NCBI GenBank assembly: GCA_963815445.1
Contig: CAWFGV010000011.1
Span: 248,001-312,000, forward strand
Direction: 5' to 3'
Source: JANLYC01 sp963815445
GTDB lineage: Bacteria; Actinomycetota; Actinomycetes; Propionibacteriales; Nocardioidaceae
DNA length: 64,000 nt
Made by a program: the position numbers and the translations under genes. The notes beneath the pieces are model-generated. The model saw only the letters and a list, made by a program, of their open reading frames with translations. It was not told the DNA's origin and made no database searches. Each line of letters opens with the position of its first letter. Positions within the stretch are counted from its first letter, which is position 1. Positions 32,791-42,264 of this stretch are shown here, piece by piece.

Positions 32791-34752
32791 TCAGAGGTTG
32801 TCGATCGGAACGGGGGTGAGGTCGTCGGCGGGGTCGAAGCCGAGCACGCGGCCGTAGAAGTAGAGCTCAGCCTCTAGCGCGCGCTTGATGTTGGCGGCCT
32901 GCCGGAAACCGTGGCCTTCGCCCTCGAACATCACCAGAGCCACCGGGAGACCCTTGGCGCGCAACGCCTCGGCCATGTCTGTGGCCTGGTTCGGCGGAAC
33001 GGCCTTGTCCTCGGTGCCCTGGAACAGGATCATCGGGCTGCTGAGGTCGTCGAGATGATGGATGGGGGAGCGTTCGACGTAGAGGTCCTGACATTCGGGG
33101 TATGGCCCGATCAGGGAGTCGAGGTAGCGCGACTCGAGCTTGTGGGTCTGTTTGGCCAGCGACTCCAGGTCGCCGATGCCGTAGTGGCTCGCGCCGGCTG
33201 CGAAGACGGCCGATGCCGTGAGCGCGCGCAACGTGGTGTACCCACCCGCGCTGCCACCGCGGATCGCGAGCCGGCTCCGGTCCGCACGTCCTTGATCGGC
33301 CATGGCGAGCGCGCCCGTCACGCAGTCGTCGATGTCGACGACTCCCCACTGTCCGGTCAACCGCTCGCGGTAGCTGCGGCCGAAGCCGGTGCTCCCTCCG
33401 TAGTTGACGTCGAGGACGGCGAAACCGCGGTTCGTCCAGTACTGGAGGGACGGGTTGAACGACGGGGGACGCATCGACGTCGGACCGCCGTGTGACACCA
33501 CGAGCAAGGGCGGATGCTCACCATCGGGTGGCTGCACCCCGGCGTTGGCCGGGGGGAAGTAGAGGCCGTGGACCGGCTGACCGGTCGAGTTGTTCCAGAT
33601 GACGGCTTCGGCAAGGCTGCGAGAACCGGGGGGCAGGTCGAGGTCGAGGGTGGAGAGGAGGACTTCGCCACCGGCGTACTCCGCACTCCGCCCAGGGGTC
33701 GGGAGCAGCATCACGGCACTGGGTGCGGATCGCGTCGCCGCAATCGCGAGTACCCGCCCGTCCGGCGTGGTGGCGAGACCTGCGACGGCGACGATGTCGC
33801 TGTGCAACGTGGTGCAGGAGCCGTCCTCGAGGTCGACCACGACCAGGCGATCGACGCCGACCTCGTACGCCGTCGCGATCAGCCGGCCGTCGGGCAGGAA
33901 GTCGTAGTCATGGGCTCCGAGGAACCAGTTCGGCACGCCGAACTCCAACCCGTCGGCTGGGAACCGCTGTGGCGAGGCGGCGTCGTCACCGACTGCGGCC
34001 AGGTTGGCCCACTCGGCTGTTTCCTCGATGAAGAACAGCCGGCCGTCCGGTCCCCAACGTGGTTGCTGCACCCAGGTCGATCCGTCGGTCACCTCGGTCG
34101 TGGTCGAGACGAGTCCCGCGGCGTCGAGGGTCGCTCGATGCACCGTGCTGCCCTCCCAGGGCATCCGTGCGAGGTCCCAGCTGATCCACGCCAGCTGCTC
34201 ACCATCTGCGCTGAGATCGGCGGCCGCCACGAAATCCGTGCCGCTCACGATGATGGTGCCGCCGTCGTCGTTGGAGCCGTCGAGGTCGAGGCTGACGAGC
34301 GTGTTGACCGGAGCCGCGGGGTCGGTGTGGTCTTCGCGGATGGCGACGACGCGGCGACGGCGCAGGTCGATGATGGGCTCGGCGTAGCGGTGGACGCCCG
34401 CGGGCGTGATCGCGACGGCAGGGGTGCCCGGTTGGTTGACGTCGACCCGGTAGAGCCGCAGGTCGTCGAGGTTGGCGAAGACCAGGATGCCGTCGCGGAC
34501 TGCGTAGGCGCCGCCGCCGTACTCGTGCACACGCGAACGTACGTTCCATGGCGACGGTGTGACGCTGGCTGTGGTTCCGTCGGGGGTACGCCGGACGACC
34601 TCGCCGCGACCCCCCTCGTTCGAGCGGGCCTGGAGCCAATAGACGTCGGTGCCGTCGACCCGGGGCAGCGACACGTCAACACCTGCGGCTGAGGTGAGCA
34701 GGTCCGCGGTGACGGTGGAGGGCCAGGAGCCGTACGGCCGGATGTCAGGCAT
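32791..34752 (-). CDS. S9 family (prolyl oligopeptidase-type) peptidase
   Basis: 653 residues. An N-terminal seven-bladed beta-propeller (about 30-380, with repeats such as GTDVYWLQAR, GPDGRLFFIEE, LPDGRLIATAY) caps a C-terminal alpha/beta hydrolase. The nucleophile is Ser in RGGSAGGYTTLRAL, the Asp follows QGTEDKAVPPNQ and the His is in GEGHGFRQAANI. It is an acylaminoacyl- or dipeptidyl-peptidase-like enzyme. No signal peptide is visible, so it should be cytoplasmic. It is convergent with the PD40 gene. Confidence 0.93.
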   Translation of the reverse strand: MPDIRPYGSWPSTVTADLLTSAAGVDVSLPRVDGTDVYWLQARSNEGGRGEVVRRTPDGTTASVTPSPWNVRSRVHEYGGGAYAVRDGILVFANLDDLRLYRVDVNQPGTPAVAITPAGVHRYAEPIIDLRRRRVVAIREDHTDPAAPVNTLVSLDLDGSNDDGGTIIVSGTDFVAAADLSADGEQLAWISWDLARMPWEGSTVHRATLDAAGLVSTTTEVTDGSTWVQQPRWGPDGRLFFIEETAEWANLAAVGDDAASPQRFPADGLEFGVPNWFLGAHDYDFLPDGRLIATAYEVGVDRLVVVDLEDGSCTTLHSDIVAVAGLATTPDGRVLAIAATRSAPSAVMLLPTPGRSAEYAGGEVLLSTLDLDLPPGSRSLAEAVIWNNSTGQPVHGLYFPPANAGVQPPDGEHPPLLVVSHGGPTSMRPPSFNPSLQYWTNRGFAVLDVNYGGSTGFGRSYRERLTGQWGVVDIDDCVTGALAMADQGRADRSRLAIRGGSAGGYTTLRALTASAVFAAGASHYGIGDLESLAKQTHKLESRYLDSLIGPYPECQDLYVERSPIHHLDDLSSPMILFQGTEDKAVPPNQATDMAEALRAKGLPVALVMFEGEGHGFRQAANIKRALEAELYFYGRVLGFDPADDLTPVPIDNL

Positions 34753-34813
34753 GCCTCATGTCTATCTCACTCCGCGGGCTCAGCAGAACCCGATGCGGCA
34801 GACGCCGACGCGA

Positions 34814-36622
34814 TCAGCGCGCCGGGCGCGACAACGTGCTCGAGATGCGGGGCGCGTCGAACGGGACGAGCGAGTCGCGGGAGGTCGCGATGCTGTCGAG
34901 GAGGTGTCGCTGCGACTCGGCACCACGCACCGGGCATGACCAGACGCCGTCCACGTGGACCAGACGGACGCCGGAATGCTCGAGCCATCGCAGGACCAGC
35001 TCCGACTCGTCAGGGGTCGCCGCCGGGGCGGGGCCGTGGCCAGGGACCACCGTGTCTGCGCCGGCACGCAGGTCATCGGTCCACGCGCGGGCACTGACGC
35101 CGGAAGGGATGACCCCGGCCGCGGCCAACCGACCGTGCCTGACGACATGGACCTCCCACGAGCCGGCGTCGTTGCGGCGTGCTCCCACGATCTCGGAGCA
35201 GCCGGTCAGCGCGCGCAGTCGTTGGGACCGGGCGGCGGCACGCAGGAACGTGGTCATCCGATTGCGGTGGGAGGCGGCCTCCTCGAAACGTTCGCTCGCC
35301 GCGAGCAGGTCCATGCGCCGCCGGATGGCCTCGGTGACGTCCTCGGGGGAGGCGTCGAGAGTACGCCGCAGTGCGTCGACAGTGATCGTGTACGCGTTCT
35401 CGCTCGCGGTGCCGTCGCAGGGGGACAGGCAACGCCCCATTTCGGCGAGGGCGCACGCGTTGCGGCTCGGGTGGCGGGGAAGCCGCCCGCTGCACTGCCG
35501 GATCGGGAAGCTCTCATGCAGCGCGGCCATCGCGGCCTCGGCGGCCGACCGGGTGCGGAACGGGCCGAGATAGTCGGCATCGTCATCGAGCACCTGCTTG
35601 ACCAGCGACAGCCGCGGCCACGGCTCGACGGTGAGCTTGACCCAGCTGACACGCTCAGGGAACTTCGACCGTCGGTTGTAGCGCGGCTTGTGCTCGGCGA
35701 TGAGCCGGAGCTCGCGGACCTCGGCCTCCAGCGCCGTGGCGCAGACGATGCCCTGCACGGCGTCGGCAAGCCCTACCATCTCGCCCATCCGCGATCGGGT
35801 CTCGCTGGCCGTGAAGTAGGTGCGTACGCGCGAGCGCAAGTCCTTGGACGTGCCGACATACAGCACCCGGTCGCGGCTGTCGCGGAACAGGTAGACGCCT
35901 GGCGCGTGCGGGAGCCCCTCGGCGAGATGGCGCTTCTTGCGTTGGGCGGTCGACACGCGCGAGGAGAACGTCGACAGTTCTTCGAGGGTGTGGACGCCGA
36001 GGTTGCCCAGCCGCTCCATCAGCCCGTGCAGGACGTCGACGGTCGCCCGCGCGTCGGAGAGCGCGCGGTGGTTGGGAGTGGTCGAGGCGTTGAACAGGCG
36101 CGCCAGCGAGGACAGCTTGCAGTTCGGCGCGTCGTCGCGCGTGATGACCCGACGTGCGAGCTTGGCCGTGTCGAGCACGTCGACGCGGGGCCACGGGAGC
36201 CCGACCGCTGCGCAGTAGTGCTTCAGGAAGCCGATGTCGAACGGGGCGTTGTGAGCGACGAGGACGCTGCCGCGCGCGAACTCCATGAACGCCGGTAACG
36301 CGCTCTCGATGCGCGGTGCGCCGGCGACCATCGCGTTGGTGATCCCCGTGAGCACCGAGATGAACGGTGGGATCGGGTCACTGGGTCGGACCAGAGTCTG
36401 GAACTCGCCCAGCACCTCGCCGCCACGAACCTTGACTGCCCCGATCTCGGTGATCGACGATCCGCCCGTCGCCGACCCGCCGGTCGTCTCGAGGTCGACG
36501 ACGACGAACGTGGCCTCGCGCAACGAGGTGCCCAGCTCGTCGAAGGTCTGCTGAACCGCGATCTGCGTCGAGGGCGCGCCGGAGACCGCGACGGTGTCGA
36601 CGGCGTCCAGGAGCGTACCCAT
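34814..36622 (-). CDS. DEDDh exonuclease fused to a GIY-YIG (UvrC/Cho-like) nuclease
   Basis: 602 residues from ATG at 36622. The first part (about 35-210) is a DnaQ-like 3'-5' exonuclease: VVVDLETTGG, HNAPFDIGFL and NHRALSDARATVDVL supply the D-E-D-D-h set. The second part starts with a GIY-YIG domain (GVYLFRDSRDRVLYVGTSKDLRSRV, about 245-275) and continues like UvrC, with the Cys-rich QCSGRLPRHPSRNACALAEMGRC. It lacks the UvrC C-terminal RNase-H-like and HhH domains. The M. tuberculosis counterpart is Rv2191 as I recall. A DNA-repair role is likely, but the substrate is unproven. Confidence 0.9.
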   Translation of the reverse strand: MGTLLDAVDTVAVSGAPSTQIAVQQTFDELGTSLREATFVVVDLETTGGSATGGSSITEIGAVKVRGGEVLGEFQTLVRPSDPIPPFISVLTGITNAMVAGAPRIESALPAFMEFARGSVLVAHNAPFDIGFLKHYCAAVGLPWPRVDVLDTAKLARRVITRDDAPNCKLSSLARLFNASTTPNHRALSDARATVDVLHGLMERLGNLGVHTLEELSTFSSRVSTAQRKKRHLAEGLPHAPGVYLFRDSRDRVLYVGTSKDLRSRVRTYFTASETRSRMGEMVGLADAVQGIVCATALEAEVRELRLIAEHKPRYNRRSKFPERVSWVKLTVEPWPRLSLVKQVLDDDADYLGPFRTRSAAEAAMAALHESFPIRQCSGRLPRHPSRNACALAEMGRCLSPCDGTASENAYTITVDALRRTLDASPEDVTEAIRRRMDLLAASERFEEAASHRNRMTTFLRAAARSQRLRALTGCSEIVGARRNDAGSWEVHVVRHGRLAAAGVIPSGVSARAWTDDLRAGADTVVPGHGPAPAATPDESELVLRWLEHSGVRLVHVDGVWSCPVRGAESQRHLLDSIATSRDSLVPFDAPRISSTLSRPAR

Positions 36623-36676
36623 GCATCGAACGGTAGGTGTGACCACCGACGAAACCGGGGAGACGCGCCCGCTCCG

Positions 36677-37687
36677 TCAATGGCGGGAGTCGGCGACGAC
36701 TAAGCCAAGCCGAACTGTCTGGCTCGTGACCGCGGACTCCAGTACTGCCTCGGCGACGCGTACCGTTTGAGCCGCCTGCCACATGGTCACGATGTCAGCC
36801 GGGCGATCCAGGACGGCATCGCGAAAGGCACCCAGTTCGGTCAGGAGCGGCTCGGGCTTGGTGATCGCATACCTCACCATGTCTCCTTCCGCGACGCCGC
36901 GGAAAGCCGCGATGGTGTCCCACTCAACGTTCTCGACGCCGTTGGCATAGAACGTCAGGTCGGCCGCGACCGTGTCGGCGACGAAACAGCCGCGCTCACC
37001 TGTGACAACGGTGATGCGCTCCTTCAAAGGTGAGAGCCAGTTGACGAGATGATTGACGACTGTGCCATCGGTCAGAGTTCCGCCGACCGCGACGAGATCC
37101 TCGTGGTCGCGGCCGCTCCTGTGCGCGACCCGCGCCGACACCTCTGCGTAGTGTTCGCCGGTGATCCACGCCGTCAGGTCCAGGTCGTGGGTAGCGAGGT
37201 CCATGACGACTCCGACATCGCCGATCCTCGACGGGAACGGACCTTGGCGGCGGGTGGTCACTTGATAGACCTCGCCAAGGTCCCCACTCGCCAGCCGCGA
37301 GCGCATGCTCTGGAGTGCAGGGTTGTAGCGCTCGATGTGCCCCACGCATGCGACGAGGTTTCTCGATTCAAAGGCCTCCGCAAGACGGAGGCTGCTGGGA
37401 GTGTCGTTCGAGATGGGCTTCTCGATGAGGGTGTGCACACCCGCTTGAGCGAGTTGCAGCCCAATTTGCTCGTGAGTGGCGGTAGGGGTGGCGACCACGC
37501 AGATGTCGACGCCGACATCGATCACTGCTTCGACGCTGTCCAGGACGGAGAAATGTCCCACCAAGCTCTTTGCTGCCACCGGGTCGGCCACAGCAACCAG
37601 CGAGACTCCGTCCAGCGACTGAAGTACCCGAGCGTGGTGCCTGCCCATCGTGCCCAGTCCGATGAGCCCGGCGCGAAGGTCCGTCAC
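36677..37687 (-). CDS. Gfo/Idh/MocA family oxidoreductase (probable sugar-nucleotide 3-dehydrogenase)
   Basis: 336 residues from a GTG at 37687 that overlaps the aminotransferase stop in GTGA. The Rossmann motif is GLIGLGTMGRHHARVL, followed by EKPISNDTPSS with the catalytic Lys region and LATHDLDLTAWI. In WlbA/WbpB-type pathways such enzymes oxidise C3 of UDP-GlcNAc uronate before an aminotransferase acts. The neighbours (DegT aminotransferase, hexapeptide acetyltransferase) fit that pathway. It is the last gene of a five-gene operon. Confidence 0.88.
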   Translation of the reverse strand: MTDLRAGLIGLGTMGRHHARVLQSLDGVSLVAVADPVAAKSLVGHFSVLDSVEAVIDVGVDICVVATPTATHEQIGLQLAQAGVHTLIEKPISNDTPSSLRLAEAFESRNLVACVGHIERYNPALQSMRSRLASGDLGEVYQVTTRRQGPFPSRIGDVGVVMDLATHDLDLTAWITGEHYAEVSARVAHRSGRDHEDLVAVGGTLTDGTVVNHLVNWLSPLKERITVVTGERGCFVADTVAADLTFYANGVENVEWDTIAAFRGVAEGDMVRYAITKPEPLLTELGAFRDAVLDRPADIVTMWQAAQTVRVAEAVLESAVTSQTVRLGLVVADSRH

Positions 37688-38766
37688 GCCATCACCGATC
37701 GGAGAGCGAAGTCCGCGACGGCCTCGGCTACCCGGCGTAGATCTTCGGCGTTGATGCCAGGATGAACCGGCAGGGACAGCACCTCGTCGCACGCAGCCTG
37801 AGTGTGCGGCAGGTCAAGGTCAAGGTCGAATGAGGGGAGCGCATGGACCGGCGTCGGGTAGTAGACCCCCGTCCCGATGCCGTGCGCTGCCAGGGATTGG
37901 GCCAGGCCGTCCCGATCTGGGCAGCGGACGGTGTACTGGTGGTACACGTGGCTGATGCCGGCCCGGCTCGCGGGCAGCTCAACGCCCACGAGGGTCGCGT
38001 CGAGCCGACGGGCATTCGACTGACGCGCTGCGGTGAACGCGGGCAGCTTGCGGAGCTGTACGCGGCCCATCGCTGCCGCCATCTCGGTCATGCGGGTGTT
38101 GAAGCCGACGATCTCGTTGGCGTACCGCGCAGCCATACCCTGGTTGCGAAGCAGGCGGACCTTGGCTGCAAGCGACTGATCGCTGGTGACGACCATTCCT
38201 CCCTCGCCGGTGGTCATGTTCTTTGTGGGATAGAAGCTGAACGCTGCGAACATGCCGAACGCTCCGGCCGGTGTTCCGTTCAAGGTGGCGGCGTGAGATT
38301 GGCAGGCATCCTCGAAAACTGCCAGCCCGTGCTTCTCCGCGAGCCGACCCAGTGCTGCCATGTCTGCGATCTGCCCGAACAAGTGGACCGGGGCCAGGGC
38401 AACAGTGCGGGGGCCGATCATGGCGGCGACGCTGTCGGCACTCAGGCAGAAGTTGTCCGGTTCGATGTCGGCGAAGATCGGCGTGGCACCGGTCAACGCT
38501 ACGGCGTTCGCCGTCGCGGCGAACGTGAAGGACGGGACGATCACTTCATCGCCCGGTCCGATTCCCGCCGCCAGCATCCCGAGGTGCAGCGCAGATGTTC
38601 CCGAATTGACGGCCACACACGTGCGTCCGTCCACCATGTTCGCGAACTCGTCCTCGAAGGCGGCAACCTCGCTGCCCTGCGCAAGCGACTTGCTCAGCAA
38701 TACTCGGTTGACAGCCGCCCGTTCTTCGGCGTCTATCTGTGGTGCCGCGATCGAGATAGGTTTCAT
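37684..38766 (-). CDS. DegT/DnrJ/EryC1 family sugar aminotransferase
   Basis: 360 residues starting MKPISIAAPQIDAEE, ATG overlapping the upstream stop. The PLP-binding Lys lies in SFYPTKNMTTGEGG; other motifs are AVNSGTSALHLGMLAAGIGPGDEVIVPSFTF-type segments and FGQIADM. Such enzymes aminate keto-sugar nucleotides, here most plausibly at C3 (WlbE/WbpE type) given the adjacent dehydrogenase and acetyltransferase. Confidence 0.93.
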   Translation of the reverse strand: MKPISIAAPQIDAEERAAVNRVLLSKSLAQGSEVAAFEDEFANMVDGRTCVAVNSGTSALHLGMLAAGIGPGDEVIVPSFTFAATANAVALTGATPIFADIEPDNFCLSADSVAAMIGPRTVALAPVHLFGQIADMAALGRLAEKHGLAVFEDACQSHAATLNGTPAGAFGMFAAFSFYPTKNMTTGEGGMVVTSDQSLAAKVRLLRNQGMAARYANEIVGFNTRMTEMAAAMGRVQLRKLPAFTAARQSNARRLDATLVGVELPASRAGISHVYHQYTVRCPDRDGLAQSLAAHGIGTGVYYPTPVHALPSFDLDLDLPHTQAACDEVLSLPVHPGINAEDLRRVAEAVADFALRSVMA

Positions 38767-39362
38767 GATCCCTGCTCCTCCTCCGGTGTGAGCACGTCGC
38801 CGACCTCTCGATGCAATGCTCCGGTGGTCGGACATCTCCAGAGCCCGGTGTCGGTCTGGACCAGTCGATCACCCGCCTTGCCCACCCAGCCGATTCGACG
38901 CGCCGGAACACCCGCCATCAGGGCGAAATCGGGGACGTCCGAGACGACAACGGCCCCGGCGGCCACCATCGCCCATGCACCGATGACCACGGGCGCGACG
39001 CAGACAGAACGCGCACCAAGGGAAGCGCCGTGCCGGACTCGGACGCCAACTGGTGTCCAATCCGCCGCCGTTTTCACGGTTCCTTCGGGGGTGACCGCGC
39101 GTGGGGCGCGGTCGTTGGTCAGAACAACGGCAGGCCCGACGAAGACCCCGTCTCCAAGTTCAGCCGGCTCATAGATCAGGGCTGAGTTCTGGATCTTGAC
39201 CCTGTCGCCGACCACGACGCCGGGTCCGATGTACACGCCGCGTCCAATCGTGCACGATGAGCCGATCGTTGCTCCCGCGCGGATATGGCAGAGCTGCCAG
39301 ATCGTGGTGTCGCCACCCACCGTCACGCCTGACTCGACCTCTGCGGAGTCAGCCACCGTCAT
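38763..39362 (-). CDS. Left-handed beta-helix acyltransferase (WbpD/WlbB-like)
   Basis: 199 residues from ATG at 39362, overlapping both neighbours. Hexapeptide repeats are visible (CHIRAGATIGSSCTIGRGVYIG, VVGDRVKIQNSALI, AVVVSDVPDFALMAGVPARRIG). The loop VLTNDRAPRA matches N-acetyltransferases that act on UDP-3-amino sugars. The C-terminal tail carries a Cys and WRCPTTGALHRE. It probably acetylates the amine made by the neighbouring DegT enzyme. Confidence 0.92.
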   Translation of the reverse strand: MTVADSAEVESGVTVGGDTTIWQLCHIRAGATIGSSCTIGRGVYIGPGVVVGDRVKIQNSALIYEPAELGDGVFVGPAVVLTNDRAPRAVTPEGTVKTAADWTPVGVRVRHGASLGARSVCVAPVVIGAWAMVAAGAVVVSDVPDFALMAGVPARRIGWVGKAGDRLVQTDTGLWRCPTTGALHREVGDVLTPEEEQGS

Positions 39363-40852
39363 ACTGGCACCTTGACGGAGACTGGTGGCGCGCCCGAGAA
39401 CTCGTCCCCATGGGGCTGCGGTCGTGCGGTCCAGACTGCCAGTGCCAGCGCGACCCATGCGAAGGCAAACAGGCCCACGATCATCCACGGTTGCGGTTCG
39501 ATCCATGCTGCTGTCCCCGCCAGTGGGCTGTCTCGTCGCTCCCTGATCAAGACGTTGGTTATGCCCGTCACGTGGACGACGAACATGACCATCGCGGACC
39601 CCACCACCAGTGGCCCGATCAATCGGTGGCGCGGTCGTGCGTTTTCCAGGCTCAGCCCGCCGATCAGAAGGAATCCGATGGCGTAGGGCAGCCCGTAGCG
39701 TCCCTGCCAGGACGTGCCGAACTCATAGTACGTAGCAATACCGATGGCGAGTGGTAGGCCAAGGACCAGCGCGAGGTTCGCGGTGAGTACGACACGCATT
39801 CGTCGGGAGGCCAGCGCGAAGCTTGCCGCCATGAAGACCAAGCCCACAACCAAGGCGCCCGCGTACACGACCGTGGGGGCTTGTTCGCTCCGCGTCGGAA
39901 AGGCCGCGATCGACTGGAAGAGCCACAGTGGAACCTGTGGCAGCGTGTGCGCAACCGCCCCGGGCTCGACCTGATCGGCTTTGCCGATCACGAGGGATCG
40001 CTGGGTAAGGATCCACGCCAGGCTCGCCAGCCCGACGGCTCCGAGAATGCCGACGATGCCGACGAGAGCCCGCCGTTGAGACTTCAGCATCGCCACGAGA
40101 TCCCGGCGGTTGAACAAGGCGATCACCGTTGCGGCGATCAGCGCCAGCCACAGCGGCCCCATGGATCGGACGGTGAGGAGAATGGCAGCACCAGGTACCG
40201 CAGACCAGAGCAGCCGGTTTCGCGCGGCCGCGTCGCTCACACGGGTAAGACCTAGCAGAGCGCACCACACCGCTGCCGCTGCGCTCATCTCGATGCCGTT
40301 GGGTGACACGATGGACGTGCTGTAGACGAACACCGGGGTCGTCGCAAGTACGAGGGCGATCAGCGGCCATCGGGTCCGAGCCCAGCTCGCTGTGCTCCAG
40401 GCCGCCAGAGTGAGGAGCGCGGCACAGATCAGGGCAGTCACCGTCCGCATCATGTACAGGGCAGCGTCGCCTTTCAACGCGTTTGCAGACGTGCCGATCA
40501 CCCAATAAGCCAGTGGGTTGTACCGTCCTGCGCCACTGGCGACTTCGACAAAGCCTCCCGGCAGTCGAGCCTGCGCCGAGCAATCGGCGTCCGTCGTGTA
40601 GCCGAAGGCGCGACACTGCGGTTCCGCGGCCGTCACGATGTCACCCGGGACCCGGACGCTTGCACCCGTTCCACGCGTTGCGTCGGACGGCGTGGCGACC
40701 CATTGGCCATGGGCGACGCTGCTCGCCCGGTACGCGTGGTCGAACTCGTCGATGCCGGCGTAGGGCGGCAGCGCGAAGATCCAGGCAGCCTGCATCAGGA
40801 GTATTCCCAGCAAGAACAGCGCCGGGACCCGCCGCGCGGGGCCACTCGTCAT
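39359..40852 (-). CDS. DUF2142 polytopic membrane protein
   Basis: 497 residues with about eleven hydrophobic helices. The start MTSGPARRVPALFLLGIL leads into the first helix, followed by the loop PPYAGIDEFDHAYRASSVAHG, whose acidic DEFDH resembles the catalytic loop of GT-C glycosyltransferases. DUF2142 proteins occur in surface-glycan gene clusters. It may transfer a lipid-linked sugar at the outer face of the membrane; that is inference. It overlaps both neighbours in ATGA. Confidence 0.85.
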   Translation of the reverse strand: MTSGPARRVPALFLLGILLMQAAWIFALPPYAGIDEFDHAYRASSVAHGQWVATPSDATRGTGASVRVPGDIVTAAEPQCRAFGYTTDADCSAQARLPGGFVEVASGAGRYNPLAYWVIGTSANALKGDAALYMMRTVTALICAALLTLAAWSTASWARTRWPLIALVLATTPVFVYSTSIVSPNGIEMSAAAAVWCALLGLTRVSDAAARNRLLWSAVPGAAILLTVRSMGPLWLALIAATVIALFNRRDLVAMLKSQRRALVGIVGILGAVGLASLAWILTQRSLVIGKADQVEPGAVAHTLPQVPLWLFQSIAAFPTRSEQAPTVVYAGALVVGLVFMAASFALASRRMRVVLTANLALVLGLPLAIGIATYYEFGTSWQGRYGLPYAIGFLLIGGLSLENARPRHRLIGPLVVGSAMVMFVVHVTGITNVLIRERRDSPLAGTAAWIEPQPWMIVGLFAFAWVALALAVWTARPQPHGDEFSGAPPVSVKVPV

Positions 40853-41781
40853 CGATTCGACTCCTGGATGTCGAGCAGCATGGCGAACAGCAGCATGTGG
40901 AATCCGCTCAGGAGTGGAGCAACGCTCAACAATACGGTCCCCGCGCTTGCTTGTGCCTCCCCCAAGGTGTTGAACAGGATGAACACGCCAACGGCAGTTC
41001 CGGCGGCAGTCAGTGCAAGACCCCCGAACAGCATAAGGGCAACGGCAGAGAACGACTGGACGACATACTTCCACCAGATTCTCTGCCAGAAGCCGCGGTG
41101 AAGCTGTCCGAGGATGCGGGGCACTGCCGTGTGGAGCCGGATGCCTGAGACCTCGTCGCCATAGACGGCGGGAATCGGCACGTCACGGGCGGGGACGCGC
41201 AAGATGTTGAGGTGGATCAACAGGTCGTTCTCGAACTCATAGCGCTTGGAGATCCGATCGAGTGGGAGTCGCTCGAGGGCTGAGCGATGGATCGCCGTGT
41301 AGCCGTTCTGCGGATCGAAGAGATTCCAGTAACCCGACGCGACCTTCGTGAGGAACGAGAAGCCGACGTTCCCGATGACGCGATGTCGCGGCATACCATC
41401 GAAAGAGCCGAAGGCGTAGAAGCGGTTGGCTTTGGTGAACTGTGCCTCTCCGGACGCGATGGGATCCAGGAGCGCCGGCAAATGATCAGGGTTCATCTGG
41501 GCGTCGCCTGCCATGACCACCGAGACGTCCGCACCCACCTCAATGGCCCTTCTGTGACCGGCCAAGATTGCCCCACCCACGCCCTGGTTCTCGAGCAGCC
41601 GAATCACCTCGGTGCGCGAGTCGGCGGCGTCCTTCGCAAACCGGCCGGTCTCGTCCGTGCTGGCGTCGTCGACGACAATGATGTGGTCGACCAAGTCCGG
41701 CATGGTCTTGATGACCTTGCCGATCAGCTGCTCCTCGTTGTGGGCTGGCACGACGACGGCTACGCGCAGATCTGCATACAT
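40849..41781 (-). CDS. Family 2 glycosyltransferase (polyprenyl-phosphate sugar synthase type)
   Basis: 310 residues from ATG at 41781. The GT-A fold begins AVVVPAHNEEQLIGKVI, with the nucleotide-binding VVDDASTDETG and MAGDAQMNPDHL. Two membrane helices lie in the C-terminal part (about 235-260 and 275-300). This resembles dolichyl-phosphate mannose/glucose synthases that load a sugar onto polyprenyl phosphate. It is the first gene of the five-gene glycan operon. Confidence 0.9.
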   Translation of the reverse strand: MYADLRVAVVVPAHNEEQLIGKVIKTMPDLVDHIIVVDDASTDETGRFAKDAADSRTEVIRLLENQGVGGAILAGHRRAIEVGADVSVVMAGDAQMNPDHLPALLDPIASGEAQFTKANRFYAFGSFDGMPRHRVIGNVGFSFLTKVASGYWNLFDPQNGYTAIHRSALERLPLDRISKRYEFENDLLIHLNILRVPARDVPIPAVYGDEVSGIRLHTAVPRILGQLHRGFWQRIWWKYVVQSFSAVALMLFGGLALTAAGTAVGVFILFNTLGEAQASAGTVLLSVAPLLSGFHMLLFAMLLDIQESNR

Positions 41782-42000
41782 GAGGGAGTTCCTTGCGTGA
41801 GATGTCTTTCGACCATATGGGCGCCTGAACGTTGGTCTGCGCGCCTCGAGGGGTAAATGACCAAACGGAGGATGCATGTCGGCACGTTCGGCGGAAGCCC
41901 CTCTTCGAGAGCCCTGTAACAGAGATTCCCCGGACAAGCCGGACGGCGCCACTACCCTGAGGGAGTACGTGGTCCGCACCCGCTAGCCAGGAGCCATCGC

Positions 42001-42264
42001 ATGTCCCAGCTGCCCGAGCCCACCCAACGGTGGCGGTGCGGCGCCTGCGGAAATCTGACCCGTTTTGATGTGATAAGGACCGCTACGACGCGAGAGTTCT
42101 GGCACGTCGACCTCTCCGGCGATCCACGGGTGGAGGAGACCGAGACGGTCGAGGAAACCGTCCGCGCGGTCGTCTGTCGCTGGTGCGGTCGTGACGACGC
42201 CGTCAAGACCGTGCTTCGACCCGGAGCCGTCACAGACGAGGTCGCGGACGAGGCCAACACGTGA
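42001..42264 (+). CDS. Small zinc-ribbon protein
   Basis: 87 residues with an AGGAGCC ribosome binding site before the ATG. Two Cys pairs, CGAC at about residue 13 and CRWCG near residue 59, can bind one zinc in a ribbon fold. The acidic middle EETETVEETV separates them. I do not recognise a named family. Its stop overlaps the start of the NYN-domain gene, so the two are coupled and may bind the same nucleic acid. Confidence 0.75.
   Translation: MSQLPEPTQRWRCGACGNLTRFDVIRTATTREFWHVDLSGDPRVEETETVEETVRAVVCRWCGRDDAVKTVLRPGAVTDEVADEANT

Noticed and set aside
36677..41781. Horizontal transfer of the glycan operon
   Set aside because: Codon use and GC look only slightly lower than the neighbours by eye, and no tRNA, integrase or direct repeats flank it; not supportable without computation.
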